This document shows positions 46,698-58,482 of a stretch of 64,000 bases of DNA, piece by piece. Both the position numbers and the translations under genes were made by a program. Numbering within the stretch: the first letter of the stretch is position 1; the number at the start of each line of letters is the position of its first letter. This DNA is from Owenia fusiformis. Taxonomy: Eukaryota; Annelida; Polychaeta; Sabellida; Oweniidae. The stretch lies in NCBI GenBank assembly GCA_903813345.2, contig CAIIXF020000006.1:15876348-15940347 (forward strand), given 5' to 3'. The notes below the pieces were generated by a model, which was given only the letters and a program-made list of their open reading frames with translations, had not been told where the DNA came from and did not search any database.

Positions 46698-48090
46698 TTA
46701 AATTTAAGGAAATACTTATAAATTGTCATATTCACACTATGGAATCATTATAATATGTCTGGAATGTTTAAAAGTAATTTGATTGGTACACTTTATCTAA
46801 TGATGCACTCCCAGGGGATACACCATTGCAGTAAAACAAAAACAGTGATTATAAACTTCGCTAGTGATGGAATCACCATTTACCCTGATTTCCATTGCAA
46901 AAGGCCTGGCTAATAGCTATAACCTTCGTGGCTAATAATGCTAAAAGCACAGCCACTTACACTGTATTATTGTATTGTATTCTTTGTACAAATGAATAAC
47001 TTAATAAAAAATAAATAAAAAATAACTTTCACCCTAAATAAGCATAATGTTTTTAATTTAATATGTAACTTACCGTAACTCACAAGACTTGGACATCAAC
47101 ATTTCTGAAGTTATTGATGCCTGAAAAAATTGTTCGTGTAGAAATAGAATTAATCAGGTAGCATTTTACATGCATATTAAGTAAATATTTATATGACTCA
47201 AGTTTAAGTTTTTTACAAAATAGAAATTCCCATGTAGACCTTTTAACTTTGAAATATCCTATTTAGTTGTAAAAAATTTACAAAGTGCATTATTATACAA
47301 TATAAATAAAATTTATTGTACTGTGAAATATACATTTTTCATTCTGAATAACTAAGTAAATATATAGACACATTAGAGAAGTTTCGCACATTTTTAGCTC
47401 AATGTATCTAAACGCATTCACCAGATGTGTAGCAGCTCAATTAAAATGAGATGAGGTTGTAGATTTAGGTTTTAGCTTTAACATATTGTGCAAAACCTCT
47501 ATATGAGATTAATACTTTTTCATTAATCTAGAAAATAAGCTTTACCCAACTCTAGACCTTTTTAATGACTCTTTTATAAGGTCTCCTATTTAGCCAGAAA
47601 TACAAATTATTGTTTTCAATTTGCTAATGGTGAAAACAGAAACCAGTAGCTTACCAATTCGATTTTTAATATGAAAACTTCATACCCTGGTAATCCACAT
47701 CCTCCGATCACAGGGCTTCAAAATCCAGAATATATTATTTCTTTTACCCCCTGCGATAAGCAGTTAGCCTTTCCCCGATTAAGAACTCGCAATCTGATTG
47801 GCTGTCGCAGCACTGCGACAGAAATCACGTATAAGTCATTGCGCATAATAAGATCACATGATTCAGTTTAATCGGGCACTTCCAAATTGGTTATAGCAGG
47901 GGGAAGAAGGAGGTACGGATTCTGGATACCTGCTTAGGAGGATGTGTAATCTAAAAATCATATTGTTAAGTGTTATTTTCCGAAAGTGAAAAAGTCTCTT
48001 TGGGAAAATAGTGCTGAAAAGATTTTTAATGTTTATCAAAATATCATTTTTGCGCTTACTTGTATGATAATGTTGTTCTCTTTTATGGTT
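46698..48090. other. CNDP2 intron 2 / GPCR1 3' flank, nothing recognised
   Basis: AT-rich sequence without an exon-like block. The open frame at 47671-47871 has no recognisable domain. Confidence 0.5.
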
Positions 48091-49374
48091 CTAAACATTT
48101 GATGTATTAGTATTGTTACCATCTGAGATTCCAACACTATTGTCTTTTCTACACAAACACCTAGACAGATTTCTGCCACATGATGTGTCAGATATCATAG
48201 ACAAGATTTCCTTTCTAAAACTTGGTCCACCTATGCAATACAATAGAAAGTTGATGCCATGATTAGTATGGTAAAACATGTTACATATAGCCCAATGTGT
48301 GTGGTATGTTTCATAGTCTGGGTCTAAATGATTGTTACGATTGGGGTACCATTTGTCCTTAAACGACATTAGCAACACAATTGGTAGTGTACATCCAATG
48401 AAAGTAAAGTTACAAAGTAACAATGTCAAAGTCATAGATGTAAGCTTCTTTTTTGCGCCTATTCCCATTTTGTTTCGCAGTATCAGTTTTCCAATGATAG
48501 CGAAGTTTGAAATGATCATGATGGTAAATGGTAGATATGTTGCTATGATACCATCAACCCAGACCCATTGTTGGCTCCAGAAATGTTGATATTGTCCGGT
48601 AAAAGTGCACTTCTCATCATCAATGTCATATATCCAGAGTATGTTCAAGTTAAGGCATATAATCCCTAGTATCAATACAAGCAATGAAATGAATGATACT
48701 TTTATTTCACATAACGATTTTGCCTTAAGTGGGATAAACACTGCTATGATCCGTTCTATAGTTACCGTAACAAGAATCCAAGCTGATAAATGTACACAAA
48801 CATACAGAAGAAATGTAAGAATTTTGCACCCAGATGATGTACCATAAGGCTGAATATCAGTGTTTATATAATTCAGCCAGTGTGGAACGAGTCCCATCCA
48901 TAAAGCCCCCATATCAACGCATGCTAAGGCTATGAGGTACACAGATGTTGTCCGAGATCTCATCTTCTTTCGGCCAAGAACACAAAGGCTTAAAGCATTT
49001 CCAAATGTACCAAATACAATGATCAATGGTGACCAGTAGTTCCAGATTTTCCTTTGAGTTTCAGTTGTTCCAATTGTTTTATAGGTTTTATAGTTGGATG
49101 TATTTGTCTCAGGTCTTTGGCCAGTATCGTTAGACGTCAAATTGTCATCTGATTCAGGAATCAAAATAATTTGTGGTGGTTCTACCCTTGATACTTCTAC
49201 CCTTGAGCTTTTTAATTTCGGCCTATTAATCTCTATACTTATATTTATTGGCGTGTCTGTCAAACCTAAAGTAACATTGCCATTTTCAATCGAGGTTGTA
49301 ACATTTGTTATAAATACGGAAAGCATCATCATTGTAGTGTTTTGTGTTAGCATATTTTGAGTTACATTCTCCAT
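48091..49374 (-). CDS. Class A GPCR, peptide-receptor-like (copy 1)
   Basis: A single open frame of 427 aa from ATG 49374 (MENVTQNML); the in-frame TTG 18 bases upstream was not used. The N-terminus (about 110 aa) carries about eight N-x-S/T sequons. Seven segments are visible: 'PLIIVFGTFGNALSLCVLG' (TM1 with GN), 'VYLIALACVDMGALW' (TM2), 'CKILTFLLYVCVHLSAWIL' with TIERII in place of DRY (TM3), 'LLVLILGIICLNLNILWIY' (TM4), 'YLPFTIMIISNFAIIGKLIL' (TM5), 'LLLCNFTFIGCTLPIVLL' (TM6) and 'NHGINFLLYC' instead of NPxxY (TM7). Cys before TM3 and in loop 2 can form the usual disulfide. It looks like the FMRFamide-type receptors expanded in invertebrates; ligand unknown. It lies antisense inside CNDP2 intron 2. 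Confidence 0.9.
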   Translation of the reverse strand: MENVTQNMLTQNTTMMMLSVFITNVTTSIENGNVTLGLTDTPINISIEINRPKLKSSRVEVSRVEPPQIILIPESDDNLTSNDTGQRPETNTSNYKTYKTIGTTETQRKIWNYWSPLIIVFGTFGNALSLCVLGRKKMRSRTTSVYLIALACVDMGALWMGLVPHWLNYINTDIQPYGTSSGCKILTFLLYVCVHLSAWILVTVTIERIIAVFIPLKAKSLCEIKVSFISLLVLILGIICLNLNILWIYDIDDEKCTFTGQYQHFWSQQWVWVDGIIATYLPFTIMIISNFAIIGKLILRNKMGIGAKKKLTSMTLTLLLCNFTFIGCTLPIVLLMSFKDKWYPNRNNHLDPDYETYHTHWAICNMFYHTNHGINFLLYCIGGPSFRKEILSMISDTSCGRNLSRCLCRKDNSVGISDGNNTNTSNV

Positions 49375-49392
49375 CTTATGTTCTATTACCAA

Positions 49393-50900
49393 CTTTATGC
49401 TTCACGCGACTTATTAATAGGCCTTTACTAGAGTTTGAATCCTGCATGTATGCTATAACTGTTGTGGCTGGAATCATTTGTGTTTGATTCTGAATTGTCT
49501 ATTTTAATTGCCTAACATATTGATATGAGCATTATGTATAATTTATTTTCACTAAGCATCATGATTGGATGGCAGCCTTTTGCAAGACACCTGTGGGATG
49601 TTTTTCACAAGACACGTGTGGGATGTTCTCCGATTCTATCATGAATCTAAGTCTCATATCTAGTATTTCACATCATGATTGGAAGAACATGTTGTGTTTT
49701 GGCATTACTTGATTAATTTTTTAATGTTCTCTGGGGATTGGTTCTCAACTTCATGATATTTACTTGACGGTTTGAGTTAAAATGTATTATGTTTGAATAC
49801 CAGTTGTAATTAGATGCTGGAAAAAACAATTGGGAGTAGACAGTTTTCTCCGGGGGTTAATTAATCAGTATAACATGTTTACGCCCAAGTTCTCGTAAAA
49901 ACATGTAGCTTAACCACTCTAGTATCTTTAGCATTTATGCTGGGTAAAATATGATTTGAGGCTGAAAATTCAACATAAGATAGAAGAGGGGGAAAAACCC
50001 AGAGTTCAAAGAAGAAATATGCCTTTAATGTTAATCTGTATTGAGAAGCCATTGATACTGATTGGTCAAATAAACAGACAAATGACGTCATTAAATGGTG
50101 ATTTCAAAATTTTCTAAAAACGCTTTGAATGATATTGTGTTAGTTTGTGGTGTTAATCAATACGGCACCATCAATACCATAGCTCGTTAATTCAGATCAC
50201 AATAAAGAAAGATGTAGGGAATATCCTTACATCAATTAAAACATTAAAATGACATGTTGGATTTGGAAACTAGCCAGTGAGAATTAGGACAAACGAAGTT
50301 GGAAAGCAAGAGACGTAATTATATCTGTCATCTGTAAGGTATGGGGTTTTCCCTCCTCTTATAAAATGCCTGTGTTATCACATTGTTGCCCCAGTAACAA
50401 ATGTTATATTATATATGTGTATATGACAATGACTGGCTATCAATAACAATAATCTCCTCCAAATCATATGATCCATTTAATCCTAAAATAAACTATAAAA
50501 ATGCTCATAAATTCACCATTTGACCATTAAGCCCATATCCTCCATTATCCATTGGTGTTGGAATGTGTGAGTCGTAAACATTGCAATGGTGTAGTATCAT
50601 ATACGCATAAAACGCCATGGAGCACTCTCAAAATTTAGAGAAAATTGATTATTTATATTGAATTCCCACACACTTTGAAAATTGATAAAAAAGGACAATA
50701 ATTTATATTTTATTAGTTATTAGTCTGAATTTCGTATTTTAAAACACACCCGCTCACTCGTGGTATACACTCACAAAATACCCACGCTATGCCACTGATT
50801 GATACTGGAGACCTTTATTGCCACATGATATCTAGAATATTTGTCTTCAAATATTCAGCATTGATATATAATTAAATGAATATCACTTATGAAAAAATGA
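49393..50900. other. CNDP2 intron 2 / GPCR1 upstream, nothing recognised
   Basis: The GPCR1 promoter should lie near 49,400-49,600. A short direct repeat ('caagacacctgtgggatg' / 'caagacacgtgtgggatg', 49584-49625) was noted. No gene. Confidence 0.5.
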
Positions 50901-50905
50901 ATACA

Positions 50906-51236
50906 CTAGATGCAAGTAGAAATAATCTTGATTTATGTCATTAAAATTCAAAATTTGGTTTAAGTGATATTATTTTTGAAATTTACATGTAAAATTACAT
51001 CAAGAAGTGTGGTTTTAAAAAGTGTTTATTGACTTTGAAAAGAGAGATTCCCAATGGACCCCAAGATATAAAAATCACAAAAAGTGAAATATCATTTCTT
51101 ATAATACGAAAATATGAAAATTGAAACGCGAAATGATGAATATTTGAGTTTAAGGGAACTTTATAATACCCTGCCATGTTAACTGTCCCGTATTAGCCAG
51201 CTGGTGGTGAAACTGTTTACTACCTACTCGCATCTG
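50906..51236. mobile_element. TIR element, 'actcgcatctgg' family
   Basis: Starts ctagatgcaagtagaaataat and ends ctacctactcgcatctgg, imperfect inverted ends shared with 42880-43002. Its right part was then carried into the adjacent 281-bp tandem duplication. Confidence 0.55.
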
Positions 51237-51712
51237 GATTATTGATCAACATGAAGGAAATGTAAAAACAATGCATTACTTATTGGTCACACCTTGTATA
51301 GACACTAATTTGTTCAGTTGTAATAAATGTATACTTTCAATTGTTGAAGCCATGTATATAAATATTGTGGCTTTGTGAACATGAATAAAACAGGAATAAT
51401 AGGATGCCATTTTCCTTTTGACATTTGTAGTTAAGGGAACTTTAAAATACCCTGCCATGTTAACTGTCCCGTATTAGCCAGCTGGTGGTGAAACTGTTTA
51501 CTACCTACTCGCATCTGGATTATTAATCAACATGAAGGAAATGTAAAAACAATGCATTACTTATTGGTCACACCTTGTATAGACACTAATTTGTTCAGTT
51601 GTAATAAATGTATACTTTCAATTGTTGAAGCCATGTATATAAATATTGTGGCTTTGTGAACATGAATAAAACAGGAATAATAGGATGCCATTTTCCTTTT
51701 GACATTTGTAGT
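51151..51712. repeat. 281-bp tandem duplication
   Basis: Copies 51151-51431 and 51432-51712 are nearly identical ('taagggaact' starts both; 'acatttgtagttaa' / 'acatttgtagtttaa' ends both). The near-perfect match implies a recent event or an assembly artefact. The short minus-strand frames here are non-coding. Confidence 0.9.
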
Positions 51713-53270
51713 TTAAGCTGTTCTGAATAATAATAATATAACAGTTGGATAAATATAATGCAGTTCATCTTAGATATTTTTCTGGCATATTTTGCCATGT
51801 GATTACTAGGTGGAATAGAGAAGTATGACATTTTGCACCTTTAGGTACCATTGCCACAAACATGATTGGTGAATGTGTAACTCTGGGTGGTAATGATTCC
51901 AAAATGAAAAATTTGAAAGCAATTCTATTCAGGCCCCTAGCCAGATTTTTTGCCAAGGGGAAATTTAATTTTCTTACATTTAACAACTTTACCCCAAAAT
52001 CACTTGAAAGGAGCTCAGAATGGTGAAAAACTGTGTGATTTTGAAAGAATTCTTGGCTCCTACAGGATAATATAGGAGACGCACTGTGCATTTGTTAGAG
52101 TGAATATGGTACATGTAATTGTTTGTGGCTCATACATAATACACTATATAATGAGATTGGTTTGGCAGTCTGACTATGAACAATGCGGGTACTAATTAGA
52201 ATTGCCATTCCGATTATGTTCTATCTACATCTAATCACTTAACAATTACATACAGATGCCAGAATTATGCAGGCACAAATTGAAGTTATGCAGGCACAAA
52301 TTGAAGTTACGCAGCAAGAAACACCAAATTATGTGGGGTGTAATGCGAATTATGCAATTGAGTTATGGCAAAAACATTTTCTGGTCAGTCTGCTTTATCT
52401 ATGATTACATTACATGTAGTATTAGATTTACAAGCTTAAAGAGAGAACAAGATCTAGCGAGCAGGCCAACAAAAAAATGTTTCAATTTTAGAATATTTCT
52501 GTCTCATGTCATTACTTGTCATGTCTGTTTTCTAAAAATCCCCTAAGTGCATACTTTATTTCAGGAAAACTAAGTAATTTGGAAGAATTTAAACATTTTC
52601 ACCCATTTTTGCACTTTGAATCCATAATAACTTCACCAATTTATATCATATCATGAATCTTTTTGGAGATATTGTATTTGAGATTGTAAGGAATAGATTG
52701 GTAGGTCAATTGTACATGTACACGTTGCTTGTAATTTTGTCACTCCTACAGATCTGATTCTGCCTTTTAGAACCAGTCTGAAAAATTGACAAAATTCAGT
52801 TTCAGATTCTATTTTGCCAGTACATGTGGTCAGATGGGGTTGGCACTATCACCAAATTTTGCTTAACTCTCCATTTCGAGTTTGAGCAGTAATAGGAACA
52901 ATACTTTTTTGTAAATGTAAATTATGCAAACATATCTGCAGATGAATGAATTATGCGGCATTTCTAGAAATTCAGAATTATCCAAAATTAAAAACGTGCT
53001 ATATAGTATAATTTGGAAGATATCAAATTGTGGTGACCAAGGTTAGGCTGAAAACAATGGATAGAATGAGTTTTTACTCTGGGAAAATAAAATGAAATAA
53101 TAAGTTACTTTCAACTATATTAAATTTCAATGGTGTTCCCCTTTCAGAATTCATTTACATGAAAACATACTTTTCATGTGGTAAAAATAAGTAAAGGAAG
53201 GTAAAGGTACTCTTTTTGAGAAAATAAGTCTGACATTTTTTATAGTTGTGTTCTTGAATGCTATTTTTAT
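51713..53270. other. CNDP2 intron 2, nothing recognised
   Basis: No gene. A 24-bp direct repeat ('atgcaggcacaaattgaagt', 52268 and 52292) is present, with related words to 52320. Confidence 0.5.
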
Positions 53271-53469
53271 TATCCCATCGATCGCCCACTCATCAGATAT
53301 ACGATGTCACAAATTTAGAGAGTAAATACTGAGCCAGGGGACTTTACTATAAACCCTCATAATCTACTAAGTATAGAATAAATCAGTTATTAAATGCTCG
53401 ATTTTTGATACAAGGTATATCCCTTGGTATTACATACCCAGCGAAGCATTTGTATTGAAGTCAATGGAG

Positions 53470-54045
53470 CTGAAGGTCGGCTATATATTCCTGTATAGCC
53501 GCCAAACCTTTTACCATGACAATCTTATGACGTCATCGGGACGTCATGTTTCATTTCTTCCTAATTTCACTCGCACACAGACAAAACGTTTATGTAATAT
53601 TTGTGGTATTTTAGAAGATGAACAACACTTCATCATGATTTGTAAGAAAAACACTACAGAAAGAAAAATTTTGTTTGACACCCTTACACGATTTAATTTT
53701 GTAGGCAGTCCTGACATTATTTTTAAAAAACTAATGTCTCACAAAAATTCTTATGTAATTTTACATTTAGCAAAGTTCATCTATCATTCACTCAAAAAAT
53801 TTGATTAATGTGTCAACGATGCATCACACTGATATTTAAATTTCTGTCAAGTTATATTTGTATTTTACAATTATCTTGTATTCTGTATTTTACATTTGAT
53901 GATGTAATTAGAATTGTATTTGACAACAACTTTATTTTTGTATTCAATAGTTAGTTTAGTCTTAGGTCAGTTTTGTAGATTGTAGTATTTAGTGACTAAT
54001 ATGTCATTGTAATGACATCAGAGAGTCAATAAAAGATATATATAC
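53470..54045 (+). pseudogene. LINE 3' end: ORF2 C-terminus and tail
   Basis: The open frame to 53808 contains 'LCNICGILEDEQHFIMIC', the Cys-Cys-His-Cys C-terminal motif of CR1/Jockey-like LINE ORF2 proteins, then 'ERKILFDTLTRFN'. A 3' UTR of about 240 bp ends in AATAAAAGATATATATA. Severe 5' truncation is normal for LINEs. Confidence 0.75.
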
Positions 54046-54101
54046 ACGTGGCGTCATTGATATAACGTAGCCATGATATAAAAGTATGTAATACAATAGT
54101 C

Positions 54102-54300
54102 ATGTCCGTATCATTGAATATATGCCTTCGGTCTGTCGTAATATAACCCTCGCAAGCTCGGGCTATATTGGTGACAGACCTTAGGCATATATTCAATGAT
54201 AGGGACATAACTGCTAAGTAAATACAATATATCAACCCTTGGTCCCTACGGTCCCTCGGGTTGATATATTGTGTTTCCCTCAGATATACCCTGTATCAAA
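54102..54300. repeat. Two adjacent long hairpins
   Basis: Hairpin 1: 54102-54146 pairs with 54162-54207 ('tatcattgaatatatgcct' with its inverse 'aggcatatattcaatgata'), a ~45-bp imperfect stem. Hairpin 2: 'acaatatatcaaccc' at 54224 pairs with 'gggttgatatattgt' around a loop with repeated ggtccct. Followed by 'ataccctgtatcaaatac' and 'ctcccattaaataacc', also found near 62470 and, inverted, near 53410. Confidence 0.75.
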
Positions 54301-54825
54301 TACCTCCCATTAAATAACCTCTATATAATAGCAATATGTTGTAAATGTAAAAAGGTTATATAGGACATTAATAAAGCTAGAACTTTAGATATTTAAGAAG
54401 CACGTGGCAGCCATCATTAAATATGGCAGCCTCTCCACCTGATTTTATGATTTTTTCTGTAACTTGAAAAATATTGGAAGAGATTTTGTTCATATTTGGT
54501 ATGTGAATAATATAAGCATGACACAATGCCTAATGACACTTTGGGTAGTAGGTGGCTATTTACATATGTGTGTGCAATTTTGTTGAAATTTTATATGTGC
54601 CTACTGAAAATGCATATTACACTTTCTGATGACAATTTGGCTAGTGAGCAACCATATTTTGAAAATGGCGGTTCTTCTTATGTGTGTTATTATGTGTGAT
54701 ATATGCAATATATTCCGTTTGTAAAAAGGACAGCCACAACTGTTCGATGTAATTTGCTATGCCTTGGCGTTGCTGTTGTCTAGTAATTCTGATAAAACAT
54801 GTTGTTTCACTGAAAAATGTTGTTA

Positions 54826-54861
54826 GCTCACATGGTGAGATATTGCAATCGCTCACTTGTC

Positions 54862-54892
<31 letters not shown>

Positions 54893-57415
54893 CCGTCCGT
54901 CTGTCCGTCAACAATAGTGGCACATTTTAAAACCTCTGTCGATAGGATTCCTGTTTGAAGTTATTTCTGTTCAACATCAATACAGAAACCCCCCCTATGA
55001 CTCCTGGTTCAAAAGCTCGCCTATTTTCAAAATGGCCGTCACTTTTGTCTCGCGAAATTCACTTTTGGCTCATTTCCTAGCTTTACAAATAATTTCAGGT
55101 GTCCTACATTGTAAAAATCCATGTCAATGTAAAGATTAGATATATGAAATAATTTTGTTACAAAAAATCAGCGAAAAATTGTATCCATTTTTTTATTTTC
55201 AGCCATTTTAGTTAACATTGATTTGTCTATCTGACTCGCAAAATCCACTTTCTGTCAATAACAGTGGCACGTTTTAAAACCTCTGTCGATAGGATTCTTG
55301 TTTTAAGTTATTTCTGTTCAACATGAATTCAGAAAACTCCCCTATGACTCCTGGTTCAAAAGCTGGCCTATTTTCAAAATGGCCGCCATTTTTGTCTCGC
55401 GAAATTCACTTTTGACCCATTTCCTAGCTTTACATATAATTTCAAGTGTCCTACATTGTAGAAATCCATTGCAAAGTAAAGAGTAGATGTATGAAATAAT
55501 TTTGTTACGAAAAATCAGCGAAAAATTATATCCATTTATTTATTTTCAGCCATTTTAGTTAACATTGATTTGTCCATCTGTCTCGCAAAATTCACTTTTG
55601 GACCATTTACCTTAAACCTTCTGTCGATAGGATTCCCATTTTAAGTTATTTTTGTTCAACATCAATACAAAAAACTCTCCTATGACTCTTGGTTCAAAAG
55701 CTCGGCTATTTTCAAAATGGCCGTCACTTTTGTCTCGCAAAATTCACTTTTGACCCATTTCCTAGCTTTACAAATAATTTCAGGTGTCCTACATTGTAAA
55801 AATCCATGTCAATGTAAAGATTAGATATATAAAATAATTTTGTTACAAAAAATCAGCGAAAAATTGTATCCATTTTCTTATTTTCAGCCATTTTATAGTT
55901 AACATTGATTTGTCTATCTGACTCGCGAAATCCACTTTCTGTCAATAACAGCGGCACGTTTTAAAGCCTCTGTCGATAGGATTCCTGTTTTAAGTTATTT
56001 CTGTTCAACATGAATTCAGAAAACTCCCCTATGACTCCTGGTTCAAAAGCTCGCCTATTTTCAAAATGGCCGCCATTTTTGTCTCGCAAAATTCACTTTT
56101 GACCCATTTCCTTGCTTTACATATAATTACAAGTGTCCTACATTGTAGAAATCCATTGCAAAGTAAAGAGTAGATGTATGAAATAATTTTGTTACGAAAA
56201 ATCAGCGAAATATTATATCCATTTATTTATTTTCAGCCATTTTAGTTAACATTGATTTGTCCATCTGTCTCGCAAAATTCACTTTTGGACCATTTACCTT
56301 AAACCCTCTGTCGATAGGATTCCCATTTTAAGTTATTTTTGTTCAACATCAATACAAAAAACTCTCCTATGACTCTTGGTTCAAAAGCTCGGCTATTTTC
56401 AAAATGGCCGTCACTTTTGTCTCGCAAAATTCACTTTTTACCCATTTCCTAGCTTTACAAATAATTTCAGGGGTCCTACATTGTAAAAATCCATGTCAAT
56501 GTAAAGATTAGATAAATAAAATAATTTTGTTACAAAAAATCAGCGAAAAATTGTATCCATTTTTTTATTTTCAGCCATTTTAGTTAACATTGATTTGTCT
56601 ATCTGACTCGCGAAATCCACTTTCTGTCAATAACAGTGGCACGTTTTAAAACCTCTGTCGACAGGATTCCTGTTTTTTAAGTTATTTCTGTTCAACATGA
56701 ATTCAGAAAACTCCCCTATGACTCCTGGTTCAAAAGCTCGCCTATTTTCAAAATGGCCGCCATTTTTGTCTCGCGAAATTCACTTTGACCCATTTCCTAG
56801 CTTTACATATAATTTCAAGTGTCCTACATTGTAGAAATCCATTGCAAAGTAAAGAGTAGATGTATGAAATAATTTTGTTACGAAAAATCAGCGAAAAATT
56901 ATATCCATTTATTTATTTTCAGCCATTTTAGTTAACATTGATTTGTCCATCTGTCTCGCAAATTTCACTTTTGGACCATTTACCTTAAACCCTCTGTCGA
57001 TAGGATTCCCATTTTAAGTTATTTTTGTTCAACATCAATACAAAAAATGATGGTAACCTGGAAAGGTGATAGATGTGATATTATTTCCAAATATCTCGGA
57101 GTATGCTGGTGACACATTTTACAGCCTCTGTCAATAGGATTCCCATTCGTTATTATATCACAACTAAAAGTGGTGACATATTATTATAGTCTCCAACTTT
57201 CTTTTTTGTGGACAGTGTGTGCGGTTGGTGTTCCGTAGTTGACATCTATAACAAATGGCAGGTGGTTATATTTTGCATGTAATGCTTTGTGTTTATTTAC
57301 CATCAAAACAGGAGTCTTCATTCAAATGCTTGTCATTTTGCAAAATTGCCACCTTTTTTGTTGTACAAATTTCATTTTTGCCCTACACCATGTGAGCCAA
57401 GTACCCACGGTACTA
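54826..57415 (+). mobile_element. F3 element with higher-order satellite
   Basis: Starts GCTCACATGGTG (54826), then atattgcaatcg and a (GTCC/GTCT)n microsatellite to about 54910. Seven monomers follow, anchored on 'ctgtcgataggattc' at about 54935, 55283, 55621, 55970, 56308, 56655 and 56994. The steps alternate about 348 and 338, so the true unit is a two-monomer repeat of about 687 bp. The inverse motif CACCATGTGAGC is at 57386-57397, followed by the hairpin GTACC-cac-GGTAC (57401-57413). An F2 element is nested at 57156-57286. No protein is encoded. Confidence 0.78.
57156..57286 (+). mobile_element. F2 element nested in F3
   Basis: Diverged start atatcacaactaaaagtggtgacatatt, then attatagtctcc, 'ataacaaatggcaggtggt', 'tatattttgcatgtaatgc' with a GCAT/ATGC hairpin end. 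It interrupts the right part of F3, so it is younger than that F3 copy. Confidence 0.65.
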
Positions 57416-57419
57416 ATTT

Positions 57420-58482
57420 TGCACTTAGCATACCTGGAGCTGCTCTCCTAATTAATTAGAAACTGCACCTGGTTTCTACTGACAAATTGAAACATTATAC
57501 CATTATAATCTGTCTTAAAGTCGTGAGCATTGACTTTGGAAATCATGAAGAATATGATCATGTTTGGTTCATGTTTCTTTTATACTTATAAATAGTAATG
57601 ATTTAGATCAATGACAACATGATTATAGTCTTTATTTCAAAATCATGACATTATTATGGGTTTTAAAACATCTCAATTCAAATTACTTCAGAATTTTATA
57701 TTTCTTGGAATCGCTACCAAAATATGTTGTATTTATCCAAACAAAAGTTGCTTATCCTCATCATTTCATACATTTTCTTCTTACTGTAATTGTAAAATTG
57801 TAATATTTTATTGTTGGATGTGTTTGGCCCTAGAGCATCAGTATCAATTAAATATATCAAAATGTTCCTGTAAATGTTAGTACTGTACTGTTAAGTACAA
57901 TTTCTTCAATTGAGTTTATCTGCCCAAGTTACAAACAAGCAGATATAAGCCAATTTTAAGATTTTATTTCTTTTTAGAAAATACAGTCACTAATAGACAC
58001 TTTAACAAACATTGTCAAACAATATTATTGGAGTACATGTATTTCAAAAGATCATGATATTTCAAAAGGAATTATAAGGAAAAAGATTTTGTAACCAAAT
58101 TTCAGTTGGCTCCTTATTTCATTTTATCACACTAAGATGTATTACAGTATTACCAGTTTATCTAAAACTGTCCAGATATATTTTCTGTGTTTAATAACAA
58201 GTCTTATGACATGTTATAAACAACTGATCGTGATCTGTATCATGATATTATGCATTACAGAAAAATTAACAGAAAAATTACATTATCTTTATTACATTTT
58301 GTAGTCATATTAGATTATTTATTATATGTTTATATCAGCAAGTGCATTGCTTGATTAGACTAACATAATTATTTTTAAATCTTATATAGCATGGTATACA
58401 TGGGATGTACTATTAATACTCAGAGTTAGTAGAAATTATTTAAAGGGGGCATTTTTATAGGCTCACCCTGTGAAGGAATAAA
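57420..58482. other. GPCR2 3' flank, nothing recognised
   Basis: AT-rich, no repeat or exon recognised. The open frame 57656-57880 has no known domain. Confidence 0.5.

Larger units (their letters stand above)
53274..54783 (+). mobile_element. F1 element, third copy, interrupted
   Basis: The F1 start (ttatcccatcgatc) is at about 53271-53285. F1 interior resumes at about 54326 ('atagcaatatgttgtaaatg') and runs to the usual end (hairpin region, then CTAG at 54783). The intervening 1 kb (LINE remnant and hairpins) appears to have been inserted into or to have replaced the middle. The 5' assignment rests on few bases. Confidence 0.5.

Noticed and set aside
53541-53808. Independent zinc-finger gene
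   Set aside because: The Cys/His motif is the LINE ORF2 C-terminal motif, followed by a LINE-type 3' UTR and tail.
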